Shown here one piece after another: positions 24,758 to 33,656 of a DNA stretch of 64,000 nt (within the stretch, counting starts at the first letter, position 1; every line of letters starts with the position of its first letter). The notes beneath the pieces are model-generated. The model saw only the letters and a list, made by a program, of their open reading frames with translations, had not been told where the DNA came from and did not search any database. The translations under genes and the position numbers were made by a program. The stretch is from Pyramidobacter piscolens (GTDB lineage: Bacteria > Synergistota > Synergistia > Synergistales > Dethiosulfovibrionaceae), in NCBI GenBank assembly GCA_004558205.1, contig SFDM01000012.1, forward strand, positions 8,587 to 72,586, in the 5' to 3' direction.

Positions 24758-25636
24758 TTGTGGAGCGCCGCAAGTAAGTATCTATTCGAGTTTTTGAATT
24801 TCCTCTATAGCCTCACCGGGTCCTGGGGATGGTCGATCATCCTGCTGACTCTGTTGGTGCGGGTCATCCTGCACCCCCTGAACGCGAAGCAGATGACCAG
24901 CATGCAGAAGATGCAGAAGCTGCAGCCGCGTCTGAAGGTCCTTCAGGAGAAGTACGCCAACGACAAGGAAGCCCTCAGCCGCGAGACCATGGCCCTTTAC
25001 AAGGAAAACAAGGTCAACCCGGCGGCCGGATGTCTTCCGCTGCTGATTCAGCTTCCCATCCTGATCCTGCTGTTCCAGGTGCTGCGCGAGACCTCCTTCG
25101 GCGGAGCTTCCTTTGCGGGAATCACGCTGGAAGGTTCGGTGCTGACCACCATGGCTGACGCCGTGGGCATGGTCTACAAGAGCGTGGCGGAAGTGGGCTT
25201 TACCGACGTCTTCAAGGGCGTCAGCGCCAACCCCTCGGGACTGCTGCAGTTTGGGGCCTATCTGCCCAACCTGGTCCTGCTTCTGGTCATCGTGCTGCTG
25301 ACCTGGTATCAGCAGAAGCTGAGCTCTACGGGCAACGCCCAGATGGCCGCCATGAACGTCTTCATGCCCATCTTCATGGGCTTCATCTGCTTGAGCATGC
25401 CCGGCGGCGTGATGCTGTACTGGGGATTCTCGTCTTTCCTCGCCGTCGCCCAGCAGTGGTGGACCGTCAAAAAGGTCGAGAAGGAAGAGAAGCCTGTGCT
25501 GCTGAAGGAAAAACCCCGCGCCTCCAAGGCCGACAGCACGGACAGCGCGCCCGCCAAGGCGACGTTCACTCCCAAACCCGACCGGCCCCAGCCTCCCAAG
25601 CCCAAGTATAGCGACGACGATTTCATCCCCCGTTAG
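24758..25636 (+). CDS. yidC: Membrane protein insertase YidC (short form)
   Basis: 292 residues from a TTG start with AAGGTG upstream. It has five membrane segments and the YidC core: WGWSIILLTLLVRVILHPLN with the hydrophilic-groove arginine, then MQKLQPRLKVLQEKYANDKEAL and NPAAGCLPLLIQLPI. It lacks the large periplasmic domain of proteobacterial YidC. The C-terminal tail (about 255-292) is rich in K, P and D. It inserts membrane proteins, including ATPase c-type subunits. Confidence 0.95.
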   Translation: MWSAASKYLFEFLNFLYSLTGSWGWSIILLTLLVRVILHPLNAKQMTSMQKMQKLQPRLKVLQEKYANDKEALSRETMALYKENKVNPAAGCLPLLIQLPILILLFQVLRETSFGGASFAGITLEGSVLTTMADAVGMVYKSVAEVGFTDVFKGVSANPSGLLQFGAYLPNLVLLLVIVLLTWYQQKLSSTGNAQMAAMNVFMPIFMGFICLSMPGGVMLYWGFSSFLAVAQQWWTVKKVEKEEKPVLLKEKPRASKADSTDSAPAKATFTPKPDRPQPPKPKYSDDDFIPR

Positions 25637-25712
25637 TTGATCTTCCTCTCTTCGATGTAATAATTTTTGTCAGGGGAAGGGTTTTGCTTCCCTCAAAGGA
25701 GGTCCCGCAATC

Positions 25713-26477
25713 ATGGAAAATATTGAAAACCGTCAGGATGATGAAGTCCTGGTGCTGGAAGTTTCCTCGGAAGACGAGGCGCGCAGCCAAGCCGCGGCTC
25801 ATTGGGGACTGCCGGAAGATGAAATACTCCTGAAAGTTGTTGAAGAAGAGAAGAGCTTCTTTGGCCTCTTCGGCAGGAAGCTGCGCGTTGAAGCGCGTCC
25901 TGCCTATCCTTTGCAGATCCGCAGCTTCATGGCCCTTCTTGAAAAAGTTCTCGACGCCGCCTGGCTCAGGCTGGACATGAACGTGCAGCCTGATGGCGTG
26001 GTGAACCTGTCCGGCCCCGACACCAAGATTCTTCTCGGGAAGCATGGCGACGGGCTGAAAGCGCTGGATTACCTGGTCAACCTGATGGCCCGCAACGACG
26101 GCCCAGCCCCCCGCATCCGCCTCGACTGCGACGGTTTCCGCCGCCACCGCGAGAAGGACCTGGAGAGGATCGCCCTCAGCGCCGCCAAGGACGCCATGAA
26201 AACCCGCCGTACCGTCTACCTGGAGCCCATGTCCAGCTGGGAACGTCGGATTGTCCATCTGACGCTGAAAGAGAGCACCAACGTGGAAACTCATTCCATC
26301 GGCGTCGAGCCTGGACGCAAGGTGGCGATCCGCCCGATCGTCGGCTCGAAGGGCCCCCGCCGTCAAGGCCCCGCGCCTCGCCGCGAAGACCGTCCCCGCT
26401 CGCCCCGTCCCCGTTCGGAGGATCGCCGCTCAAACCGTCCCGAACGCAAAGAGCCGGCTCCGAGGGCGGAAGAGTAA
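25713..26477 (+). CDS. jag: Jag/SpoIIIJ-associated RNA-binding protein (KhpB-like)
   Basis: 254 residues. A Jag_N domain (about 10-60, with EEKSFFGLFGRK), a KH domain (about 85-135, with TKILLGKHGDGLKALDYLVN), and an R3H domain (about 140-205, REKDLERIALSAAKDAM to ETHSIGVEPGRKV). The last ~45 residues are a low-complexity R/P/E tail. It binds RNA, and in other bacteria it influences cell division and envelope growth. Gene order after yidC is canonical. Confidence 0.94.
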   Translation: MENIENRQDDEVLVLEVSSEDEARSQAAAHWGLPEDEILLKVVEEEKSFFGLFGRKLRVEARPAYPLQIRSFMALLEKVLDAAWLRLDMNVQPDGVVNLSGPDTKILLGKHGDGLKALDYLVNLMARNDGPAPRIRLDCDGFRRHREKDLERIALSAAKDAMKTRRTVYLEPMSSWERRIVHLTLKESTNVETHSIGVEPGRKVAIRPIVGSKGPRRQGPAPRREDRPRSPRPRSEDRRSNRPERKEPAPRAEE

Positions 26478-26487
26478 CCGAAATATG

Positions 26488-26531
26488 ACGACCCCGTTCC
26501 CCAACGCGAAAGCGGCGGAGGACGGGGTCGT
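26488..26531 (+). terminator. Hairpin after jag
   Basis: ACGACCCCGT (26488-26497) pairs with ACGGGGTCGT (26522-26531). There is no proper T run, so it is a weak or Rho-assisted terminator. Confidence 0.45.
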
Positions 26532-26664
26532 TCTGCAACGGATTTTTTCCGGGGATCTGGGCGGCGGTGAAAAACGGGCTTTCTTTCAGAGGATGGGACG
26601 TGTTACAATGATTCCGAAGGATCGATCCTTATTTTGAAGAGTTCCAAGGGAGATGAGGTTTTTC

Positions 26665-27678
26665 ATGAAGGAGAACAGGCTGATCGCGCCGTGCCTTGTG
26701 ATTCTGACGGTCATCGCCGTCGCCATGGTTTTGAAGTTCGCCAGCAACGTCTTTTTACCTCTGGTCTTGGCCTGGCTGGTTTCCTACGTCATATCGCCTA
26801 TTTTCGCCTTTTTCGACCGACAGAACTATCCGAAGGCCCTGACCGCGGCGCTCGCAACGATCGTGCTGGTGATCCTGTTTCTGCTTGCCAGCGCCCTGGT
26901 CAGCAACTACATGTCCGATATCACGTCGGCTGCTCCCAAATACGCGGCTAACCTGTCAGCCATATTTAAGGATATCTCTCAGCATTCCAATCTGAATTTG
27001 TCCATGTGGAGCAGCGTCAACTGGGGCGAACGGTTTCAGAAGGGCGTGATGATCCTTATGGCGATGACGCTGGATTTCTCGACGTCGGCTATTTCAATGC
27101 TCTTTTTCCTGGTCTTCATCCTTTCGGGGCGGCGGATTTTCAGCAAAAAGGTCCAGAAAGCCTCCTTCGGCGGCAACGCCGATCAGCTGAACGAGGTGCT
27201 GGTCGCCATCAACAGGCAGATCGGGCAGTATCTGCGCCTGATGACCCTGATCAGCGCCATGACGGGCGTCGGCGTCTGGCTGTCGCTGAAGCTTCTGGGC
27301 GTGGACTTCGCCGCCGCGTGGGGTTGTCTGGCCTTTGTGCTGAACTACATTCCCAACGTGGGCTCAATTATCGCGTCGATCCCGCCTATTCTGCTGGCTT
27401 TTATCCAGTTTTATCCCAGTCCGACGGTTCCCTTTCTGGCGGCGCTCGCCATTCTGTTCGTGGAGATGGCCTTCGGCAACGTGATCGGCCCCAAGCTGAT
27501 GGGGGACAGCCTTGATCTCAGCCCGATGGTGATCCTGTTCTTCCTGCTTCTCTGGGGCTGGATATGGGGTGCCGCGGGGGCGCTGCTGTCCGTGCCGATT
27601 GCCGTGATCGTGAAGATCATCTGCGACAATGTGGGGTACCTCAAGCCCATAGGCGTACTTTTGGGTTCTGGAAAATAA
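26665..27678 (+). CDS. AI-2E/PerM-family membrane transporter
   Basis: 337 residues and about eight membrane segments. It contains the family block LGVDFAAAWGCLAFVLNYIPNVGSIIASIPP and ends with the LLSVPIAVIVKIICDN region. Members include autoinducer-2 exporters and Na+/H+ antiporters, so the substrate is open. I chose the ATG at 26665, which has GAGG at a normal distance; the ATG at 26653 has only a cramped site. TGTTACAAT at 26601-26609 is a likely extended -10 promoter. Confidence 0.88.
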   Translation: MKENRLIAPCLVILTVIAVAMVLKFASNVFLPLVLAWLVSYVISPIFAFFDRQNYPKALTAALATIVLVILFLLASALVSNYMSDITSAAPKYAANLSAIFKDISQHSNLNLSMWSSVNWGERFQKGVMILMAMTLDFSTSAISMLFFLVFILSGRRIFSKKVQKASFGGNADQLNEVLVAINRQIGQYLRLMTLISAMTGVGVWLSLKLLGVDFAAAWGCLAFVLNYIPNVGSIIASIPPILLAFIQFYPSPTVPFLAALAILFVEMAFGNVIGPKLMGDSLDLSPMVILFFLLLWGWIWGAAGALLSVPIAVIVKIICDNVGYLKPIGVLLGSGK

Positions 27679-27681
27679 CCC

Positions 27682-27710
27682 TTGCGCGATTGGGGCACTT
27701 GACGTATAAT
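27682..27710 (+). promoter_or_regulatory. Promoter of tRNA-Gly
   Basis: TTGCGC (27682-27687), a 17-nt spacer and a consensus TATAAT (27705-27710), 11 bp before the tRNA 5' end. Confidence 0.7.
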
Positions 27711-27721
27711 ACTCACGTTTT

Positions 27722-27797
27722 GCGGACGTAGCTCAGTTGGTAGAGCATCAGCTTCCCAAGCTGAGGGTCGCGGGTTCGAACCCCGTTGTCCGCTCCA
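27722..27797 (+). tRNA. tRNA-Gly (anticodon CCC)
   Basis: 76 nt with a full cloverleaf. The acceptor stem is GCGGACG/TGTCCGC, the anticodon stem TCAGC/GCTGA encloses loop TTCCCAA with anticodon CCC at 27755-27757, and the T loop is GTTCGAA. The encoded 3' end is T-CCA. It reads GGG glycine codons. Confidence 0.97.
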
Positions 27798-27840
27798 TTA
27801 TAATTAATCAGACTTGGCCGGTAGGCGGCTAAGTTTATCA

Positions 27841-27868
27841 GGCCCCTGCGGAAAAGCAGGGGCCTTGT
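27841..27868 (+). terminator. Terminator after tRNA-Gly
   Basis: GGCCCCTGC (27841-27849), loop GGAAAA, GCAGGGGCC (27856-27864), then TTGTGTTT. Confidence 0.8.
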
Positions 27869-27947
27869 GTTTATATACAGGGGAAGAATGTCAAACGGGG
27901 CTGTTCGCCGTTTTTTTAGCAGTACTGTAAAAAGGAGGAGACGCTCT

Positions 27948-29561
27948 ATGACGGTCACTGTCGGGGAAATTCTCAAGATGCCTCAGTTTCGCGGCTTCAA
28001 GCTTCTGGCCGGAGCTTCGGGGCTGAATCGCGAAGTGCTGCGGACCACCGTAGGCGACGCGCCTGACTGCTGGCGATGGTCCCAGGGCGGGGAGCTGGTC
28101 ATCACGTCGGGATACGCCTTCCAGCGAGTGGAAGATCAGGAAAGCCTGATTCAGGATTCCTTCAACCACGGCAACGCCGCCGTGGGGATCAAGTTTGGGC
28201 GCTATATCGAGAGCCTGGCGCCCCATGTCCTCGAACTGGCCGACAAGCTGGGTTTTCCCGTGATTTCCATACCCGTGGAGTTTGCCTTTGCCGACATCCT
28301 TCATCCTGTCCAGTCGCGCGTAATTCAGGACCAGGCGCATCTGCTGCGATATTCCGATACGGTCCGCAGCACTTTTTTCGAACTGAGCCTCCAGTGCGCG
28401 GGACTGAACGAGCTGCTTGAAACGCTGCGCAACTTCACGCACGTGAACCTGGCCCTGAAAACGCTGTCCAATGAGTTTGACTGCATCTGTTCCGAAGACG
28501 CGGCCTTCGAGTCAAAAGTCAAGGACGCGCCTCTTGCCGAAACGCTGAGAGCCTATCCCCATGAGGCGGTTTCGCTGAACGAGAGAGTTCAGGCCTATCT
28601 TATATTCGACAGCTCTCTGGAAGAACTGCGCCGGCCTTGGAACGCCATTCCCATCGCCCAGGCGAAGGGCGCGCTGCTGCTGTTTTTCCAGCGCTGGAGC
28701 GCCCAAACTCAAGCGGAGCGGCGTTATCGCAGCGAGTTCGTCCAGGACATCCTGACCAATAACCTGCGGCTTCAGGAGGAAGTGTGGAGCCGCGCCCGCG
28801 CCTTTGGCTGGAACCTGACGGGGCCGCAGATGGTCATCGTCTGCGACATAGACAACTACAAAGACAGCATGACCCGTTCCATGGCCGGCGGAGCGGGCCT
28901 TTCCGCCATGGAGAACCTGAAAGCCCGCATTTTTGCCATGATAGGCCGCTCCATGAGGGAGCTGAATCCCGAGGCTCCTTTTGCTGAGCTCAGCGACTCG
29001 GCGGCTTTTATACTGCCCTCGCCGGCGCCGGGAAAGGAGAAAAAACGTCTTGAACCGGTCCTGAGGCCCATGATGGAAGCCATCGTCCGGGAGACGGGGT
29101 TCACGGTGACCGTTGGCATCGGAGAGCGGTGCGCCGACGTGTTCTCCTGCTGGAAAAGCTACGATCAGGCGAGGAAAGGGCTGGAACTCATCCGGGGCCG
29201 CCGGGGGGGCGGGCAGATCGCATGGTGGCACGAGATGGGAGCCAGCCGGGTTCTCGACCGTATTGTCTGCGACGACGCCGTCCGCGAGTTCGTGAAGGAA
29301 CAGCTTGGCGCTGTCCTCGCGTGGGACCGGAAGCAGAAAGGCGAACTTTTCAAGACCCTGCAGGCCATGGTAGCCCATAACTGGAGCAAGAAGGAGTGCG
29401 CCGCCGCGCTCGCGCTGCATTACAACACGCTGAAATACCGCTGGAACAGGATCTGCGAGCTTGCGGACTGTGATTTTGCATCGAGTGAAAGCCGTTTTGC
29501 CCTGACGCTGGCTCTGGAGATCTATAAAATGGACAACGGCAAGGCTAAAGAATTGTCCTAA
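27948..29561 (+). CDS. PucR-family transcriptional regulator
   Basis: 537 residues. An N-terminal PucR sensor domain (about 1-125, MTVTVGEILKMPQFRGFKLLAG, then ELVITSGYAF). A central GGDEF-like/CdaR region spans about 270-420. The C-terminal HTH_30 domain (about 460-525) reads ALHYNTLKYRWNRICEL. PucR proteins activate catabolic genes for purines, allantoin or other nitrogen compounds. It is followed, same strand, by a membrane module and an M20 amidohydrolase, its likely targets. AAGGAGGAG precedes the ATG at 27948. Confidence 0.88.
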   Translation: MTVTVGEILKMPQFRGFKLLAGASGLNREVLRTTVGDAPDCWRWSQGGELVITSGYAFQRVEDQESLIQDSFNHGNAAVGIKFGRYIESLAPHVLELADKLGFPVISIPVEFAFADILHPVQSRVIQDQAHLLRYSDTVRSTFFELSLQCAGLNELLETLRNFTHVNLALKTLSNEFDCICSEDAAFESKVKDAPLAETLRAYPHEAVSLNERVQAYLIFDSSLEELRRPWNAIPIAQAKGALLLFFQRWSAQTQAERRYRSEFVQDILTNNLRLQEEVWSRARAFGWNLTGPQMVIVCDIDNYKDSMTRSMAGGAGLSAMENLKARIFAMIGRSMRELNPEAPFAELSDSAAFILPSPAPGKEKKRLEPVLRPMMEAIVRETGFTVTVGIGERCADVFSCWKSYDQARKGLELIRGRRGGGQIAWWHEMGASRVLDRIVCDDAVREFVKEQLGAVLAWDRKQKGELFKTLQAMVAHNWSKKECAAALALHYNTLKYRWNRICELADCDFASSESRFALTLALEIYKMDNGKAKELS

Positions 29562-29797
29562 GCGTTCATTTACTTTGACACTTGCCATGTTAATCTTCCG
29601 GTGCTCATAAATTTAGAAAAAATTCGTCGTCGAAGGCCAATGACATTCCCGCTGATCCTCTGTAAAATCAAGCCATGCTCGCAGAATTTCCGCGGTAGGG
29701 CTTCTTTATTTACGGGGAACGAAACTGCGGTCGAGACATGTTGTAAATGGCAATTTGTCTTGCGGCTGCCGATTGCGGGATAGACGATGAAGCAAGC

Positions 29798-29815
29798 GGC
29801 TGCGCAGCCTTTTTT
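29798..29815 (+). terminator. Terminator-like palindrome in the leader of the DUF5058 gene
   Basis: GGCTGCGCAGCC followed by TTTTTT. A second hairpin, GGAGCC-TTG-GGCTCC, lies about 20 bp further on. It may end pucR transcripts or act as an attenuator in the 320-bp gap (29562-29881), which holds no credible gene. Confidence 0.5.
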
Positions 29816-29881
29816 AACGCCGCGCCGGCTATGAGGAGCCTTGGGCTCCGGCAGAAAACTCAATACAAGGAGAATGGTAGT

Positions 29882-30583
29882 ATGAACGTTGCCGATATCC
29901 AGAAAAGTCTTGTCATGTGGATTGCCTGCGGAATCCCTGTGGTGGTCGTCATTTTGCAGTCTCTTTTATTCGCCAGGAAAGCCTATCGCGAAGGGCCGGG
30001 AATGGGGCTGTCGAAAGAGCAGATGAACAGAGCCATGCGCAGCAGCGCCATCACGTCCATCGGCCCTTCGATCGTGGTGCTCACCGGCATGCTGTCGCTG
30101 CTGGTGACCATGGGAGGCCCTGTGGCGTGGATGCGCCTTTCCCTGATCGGTTCTGTGATGTTCGAAGCCATCGCCGCCGGCATCGGGACCAGCGCCGTGG
30201 GCGTCACCCTGGGCACCGACGCCATGACGGGCGAAGCCTTTGCCATGGGCCTGTGGGTCATGATCCTGTGTTCCATCGGATGGGTGATCTTCGCGACCCT
30301 CTTTGCCGACAGGATGGAAGTGCTGCAGAACAAGATCACCGGCGGCAACTCCGCCAAACTGATTGCTCTTTCGGGAGCCGCCGTGATCGGTATTTTTGCC
30401 GCCATGACCGCGCAGCACCTGGTCAAATTGAATAAACACGCTTTAGCCGCTGTTCTCGGCGCCCTGATCATGTTCGTCCTGCAGACGATCTGCCGCAAAA
30501 AGAATTTGCAGTGGCTCCGAGAATGGGCGCTGACCTTCGCTTTGCTGGGAAGTATTCTGATTACGGCCGTTCTGCCCCTCTAG
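29882..30583 (+). CDS. DUF5058-type membrane protein, putative transporter subunit
   Basis: 233 residues and about six membrane segments. It matches my recollection of the DUF5058 family: MNVADIQKSLVMWIACGIPVV, then RAMRSSAITSIGPSIVVLTGM. The ATG at 29882 has AAGGAG upstream; the open frame begins earlier without support. It is followed at 37 bp by a second membrane protein and then an M20 amidohydrolase, so I infer a two-component uptake system for an amide or peptide-like substrate. No direct evidence for transport is in the sequence. Confidence 0.7.
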   Translation: MNVADIQKSLVMWIACGIPVVVVILQSLLFARKAYREGPGMGLSKEQMNRAMRSSAITSIGPSIVVLTGMLSLLVTMGGPVAWMRLSLIGSVMFEAIAAGIGTSAVGVTLGTDAMTGEAFAMGLWVMILCSIGWVIFATLFADRMEVLQNKITGGNSAKLIALSGAAVIGIFAAMTAQHLVKLNKHALAAVLGALIMFVLQTICRKKNLQWLREWALTFALLGSILITAVLPL

Positions 30584-30620
30584 GCTTCGTTGAGTGATCG
30601 ATCAAAGGAGAAAAACGACG

Positions 30621-31334
30621 ATGAACAAACAGACCAACGAATATTATGAAAATAAATATATGCCTGCGATGAACCGCATCGGCAAGATTACCGGCTTTGC
30701 CGGGGTGGTTTTGAGCTTTACTCCTGCCGTGGCGCTGGCGGTGATCTACGGCCTTCTGCCGCAGCCCGCGGCGCTGCTGACGGCGGTTATTGCCGGCCTT
30801 GCCGCCTTCGGGGTCCTGTGGATCGTGGAGCCCATCTCCTATTTCCCCGTGCTTGGCCCCGTGGGCACCTACATGGCCTTTCTGTCGGGGAACATCTCGA
30901 ACATGAGGGTCCCCTGCGCCAGCACCGCTCAGGCGGCGGTGGGCGTGCAGCCGGGCACTCCCGAAGGGGCGGTGATCGCCACCCTCGGCATGGCCGTGTC
31001 GATCATTATCAACGTGCTGCTGCTCTTTGTCGGCGCCGTTTTTGGCGAGTCCGCCCTGTCCATGCTGCCTCCCGGTGTGGTGACGGCTCTGGGATTCCTG
31101 CTTCCTGCCCTCTTCGGCGCTCTGCTGATGCAGTTTGCCATGAACAGCGTCAAGCTTTCGGTGGTCGTGCTGGCTTTCAGCGTGCTTTTTTACCTGGCCC
31201 TGAACGCCGGGTTCTTCAACTGGCTGCCCGGCGCGCGCAACTACCTCCCCGTGCTGGCCTGCGTGTTCTTCAGCGTCGGCGTGGGAATGTTCATGTTCGA
31301 AAAAACCCAGAAAGGCTCCGCCAAACAGGCCTAA
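30621..31334 (+). CDS. Multi-pass membrane protein, partner of the DUF5058 protein
   Basis: 237 residues with six to seven hydrophobic segments. Notable stretches are VEPISYFPVLGPVGTYMAFLSGNISNMRVPCA and AQAAVGVQPGTPEGAVIATLGMAVSIIINVLL. The GNISNMRVPCA motif in a break between helices could line a substrate path. I do not recognise the family by name. AAAGGAG precedes the ATG at 30621. Tight coupling with the preceding gene suggests a heteromeric membrane complex. Confidence 0.65.
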   Translation: MNKQTNEYYENKYMPAMNRIGKITGFAGVVLSFTPAVALAVIYGLLPQPAALLTAVIAGLAAFGVLWIVEPISYFPVLGPVGTYMAFLSGNISNMRVPCASTAQAAVGVQPGTPEGAVIATLGMAVSIIINVLLLFVGAVFGESALSMLPPGVVTALGFLLPALFGALLMQFAMNSVKLSVVVLAFSVLFYLALNAGFFNWLPGARNYLPVLACVFFSVGVGMFMFEKTQKGSAKQA

Positions 31335-31369
31335 TATTACCTTGCGATAAAAACGCAAAATGGACACGG

Positions 31370-31465
31370 AGGGGACGGCCCGGAGGGCATCCAGTAAGAA
31401 TGGGCAGGCCGAAGGCCGAGATAGTTCTTAGCGACTGGATGCCCCCGGGGTCGGCCCCGGTCTTC
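31370..31465. repeat. Long imperfect inverted repeat between operon genes
   Basis: GGGCATCCAGT (31385-31395) pairs with ACTGGATGCCC (31434-31444). Inside, AAGAA pairs with TTCTT and a small GGCC-GAA-GGCC hairpin forms the tip. Outside, GACGGCCCGG-type sequence pairs imperfectly with CCGGGGTCGGCC. There is no T run, so it could be an mRNA-processing or stability structure or a REP-like repeat. Confidence 0.6.
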
Positions 31466-31557
31466 AATTAAGCCGTTTAGCTGCGAAAGAGTATAAAGAC
31501 CCTTTTCGCGCCAGGAAAACTGAAAGATCATCATTGATGTTTAAGGAGGAAAAAATA

Positions 31558-32745
31558 ATGCACCCTCTTATGCAAGAAGCTCTGGCAATGAAGGATGAAA
31601 TCACCGCCAACCGCCGGACTTTGCACCAGAATCCCGAGCTTGGCCTCAAGCTGCCCCAGACGGTCCGCTTCGTCGCGTCGAAACTGGACGAAATGGGCGT
31701 CCCCTATGAAGTGTATGAAGACTGTTCCTGTGTCGTGGCCACCCTTGGCCGCGGGGAAAAGTGTTTTCTGCTTCGCGGTGACATGGACGCGCTGCCCGTG
31801 CAGGAAGATACGGGGCTGCCCTTCGCGTCCTCGAACGGCTGTATGCACGCCTGCGGCCACGACCTGCACGCGGCCATGCTCTTAGGTGCCGCCAAGCTTT
31901 TAAAGGCCCATGAAAGCGAGCTTAAGGGCACCGTAAAACTGCTGTTCCAGTCGGGGGAAGAGATCTTCGCCGGCGCCCAGGCCGCTATCGACCGCGGCGT
32001 GCTCGAAAATCCGAAGGTTAACGCTGCCTTCGCCATGCACGTGGGCGGCGCCCTGCCCTACAACAGGGCTATCTATGGGCATTACACCATGTCGGCGGTC
32101 TACGGTTTCCGCATGACCCTGACCGGCAAGGGGACCCACGGTTCCACCCCTGAACTGGGCATCGATCCCATCAACACGGGCGTGCATATCTATCTGGCCC
32201 TTCAGGAACTGATCGCCCGGGAAGTGTCGGCCTTGGACGAGGCTTCTCTGACCATCGGCCGTTTCGACGCCGGCAAGGTGGCCAACGTGATCCCCAACAG
32301 CGCCGTGCTGGAGGGGACCCTGCGCACCTTCAAGCCAGAGACCACGGACTACCTCAGGGCCAGAATCGACGAAGTCGCAGCGGCCGTGGCGGCAGCCTAC
32401 CGCACCCATATCGACATTGAAGTGCTCAGCAAAGTTCCGGCCACCATCTGCGACCCGGCGTTGACCGAGGAGTTCCTCGCCAGCCTTCGTTCGGTGGACG
32501 AGCAGATGGAACCCCGTCCCGACTTCCACGTCATGGGCTCCGAGGACTTCGCGTTCATTACCGAGAGAATCCCCGCCAGCTACTTCTTCCTCGGGGCGGG
32601 AGTGGAGGATCCCTCGAAGTGGCGCGGCCAGCACAATCCCCAGATCCTGTTTAACGAAGGGGTGTTGCCCCGCGGCGCGGCCATTTACGCCAAGGTGGCC
32701 ATGGACTGGCTTGAAAAGCACCAGCATGATAAATCTGTACAATAA
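31558..32745 (+). CDS. M20-family amidohydrolase/peptidase
   Basis: 395 residues. It has the HACGHDLHA motif (His97, His101, Asp102 region), FQSGEE with the metal-bridging glutamate, a dimerisation domain from about 180 (LTGKGTHGSTPELGIDP) and a C-terminal SEDFAFI metal-binding site. It resembles N-acyl-amino-acid and hippurate-type hydrolases (AbgB/HipO-like), which cleave an amide bond in the cytoplasm. AAGGAGGA precedes the ATG at 31558. It probably acts on what the two upstream membrane proteins import. Confidence 0.92.
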   Translation: MHPLMQEALAMKDEITANRRTLHQNPELGLKLPQTVRFVASKLDEMGVPYEVYEDCSCVVATLGRGEKCFLLRGDMDALPVQEDTGLPFASSNGCMHACGHDLHAAMLLGAAKLLKAHESELKGTVKLLFQSGEEIFAGAQAAIDRGVLENPKVNAAFAMHVGGALPYNRAIYGHYTMSAVYGFRMTLTGKGTHGSTPELGIDPINTGVHIYLALQELIAREVSALDEASLTIGRFDAGKVANVIPNSAVLEGTLRTFKPETTDYLRARIDEVAAAVAAAYRTHIDIEVLSKVPATICDPALTEEFLASLRSVDEQMEPRPDFHVMGSEDFAFITERIPASYFFLGAGVEDPSKWRGQHNPQILFNEGVLPRGAAIYAKVAMDWLEKHQHDKSVQ

Positions 32746-33095
32746 CCTTGCTTCAAAGCGGCGCGTTCTTGCCGCGCAGCCGGAAGGCTCCGAAAGCGCG
32801 CCGCAGGACCCTCGCTGAATAAGGCAGCCCCGCCATTCTTCCGTGTTTCCGAAAGAATAGCGGGGCTGTTCCGTTTCAAATTATGTTCCTTTGCCCGCAG
32901 CCGGCCCTTTCTGTCCGCCCAGCAGGCCGAAATCAGTTCCTTGCTCGCCGCAAAGCCGTCGAGCCCAGTCAGGGAATCCTTCCGCGCCCGCTCGGCGTCG
33001 ACGGTGCGGTTGGCCGTGACTTTGGGACGGAATGGGGAGCGCTGTCGGAGTTTTGTGAAAAATCCCGGCGGGAGCCGGTTCTCCTTCAAGATGAA
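32746..33095. other. Intergenic stretch with terminator and no recognised gene
   Basis: After the terminator at 32825-32868 about 220 bp remain before the flavin reductase stop. Several overlapping frames are open, but none has a ribosome-binding site or recognisable protein family. It may be decayed coding sequence. Confidence 0.4.
32825..32868 (+). terminator. Terminator after the M20 amidohydrolase
   Basis: CAGCCCCGC plus ATTCTT (from 32825) pairs with AAGAAT plus GCGGGGCTG (to 32868), with one unpaired base and an 11-nt loop. The T run downstream is short (TTCCGTTT). Confidence 0.65.
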
Positions 33096-33656
33096 TTATT
33101 TTTTTCTGACGGAGCAGCCGAAGGTCCCAAGCTGGCGCCCCAGCGCGAAATACTCCCCGTGGCTGTAGACGACCAACCCGGCCTTTTCGAGGCGCAGCAC
33201 GCCTTTGGCGTCGAGGAGTTTGGGATCCACGTCCACGGCGACGATCCTTGACAGGAACATATGATGGGTTCCCAGGGGGATGACTTGCTCCACACGGCAT
33301 TCGAGGTTCAGCGGGCTCTCGGCGATGAGAGGGGCTTCGACCTCGGAAGCCTTTTCCGGCGTCAAGTGCTGCTTAGCGAATTTGTCCACGTCCCGGCCGG
33401 ATTTGACGCCGCACCAGTCCGCGGCCCACACTAACGCTTTCGTGGTGAGGTTGATCACGAATTCTCCGCTGTCCTTGATCAGCCCGTAGGAATGCCGTTC
33501 GGGCCGGATCGACACATAGGTCATGGCAGGATCGGAATTGACGATGCCGGTCCAGGCCACGGTGATGATGTTGGGGCGGCTCAGGCCGCCGCAGGAGACC
33601 ATCACGGGCGGCAGGGGAGCCAGCAGCGTTCCGGGTTTCCAGGTTAACTTTGACAT
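33096..33656 (-). CDS. Flavin reductase-like FMN-binding protein
   Basis: 186 residues of the flavin reductase-like (FlaRed) split-barrel family. Typical features are MVSCGGLSRPNIITVAWTGIVNSDP, SIRPERHSYGLIKDSGEFVINL and GTHHMFLSRIVAVDVD. In anaerobes such proteins bind FMN and reduce flavins or flavodoxin-like partners. AAGGAAGTGG precedes the ATG. It is single-gene and divergent from the V-ATPase operon. Confidence 0.9.
   Translation of the reverse strand: MSKLTWKPGTLLAPLPPVMVSCGGLSRPNIITVAWTGIVNSDPAMTYVSIRPERHSYGLIKDSGEFVINLTTKALVWAADWCGVKSGRDVDKFAKQHLTPEKASEVEAPLIAESPLNLECRVEQVIPLGTHHMFLSRIVAVDVDPKLLDAKGVLRLEKAGLVVYSHGEYFALGRQLGTFGCSVRKK

Noticed and set aside
32685..33089. 134-codon minus-strand frame after the flavin reductase gene
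   Set aside because: It starts at a TTG without a ribosome-binding site and crosses a terminator and the end of the amidohydrolase gene.
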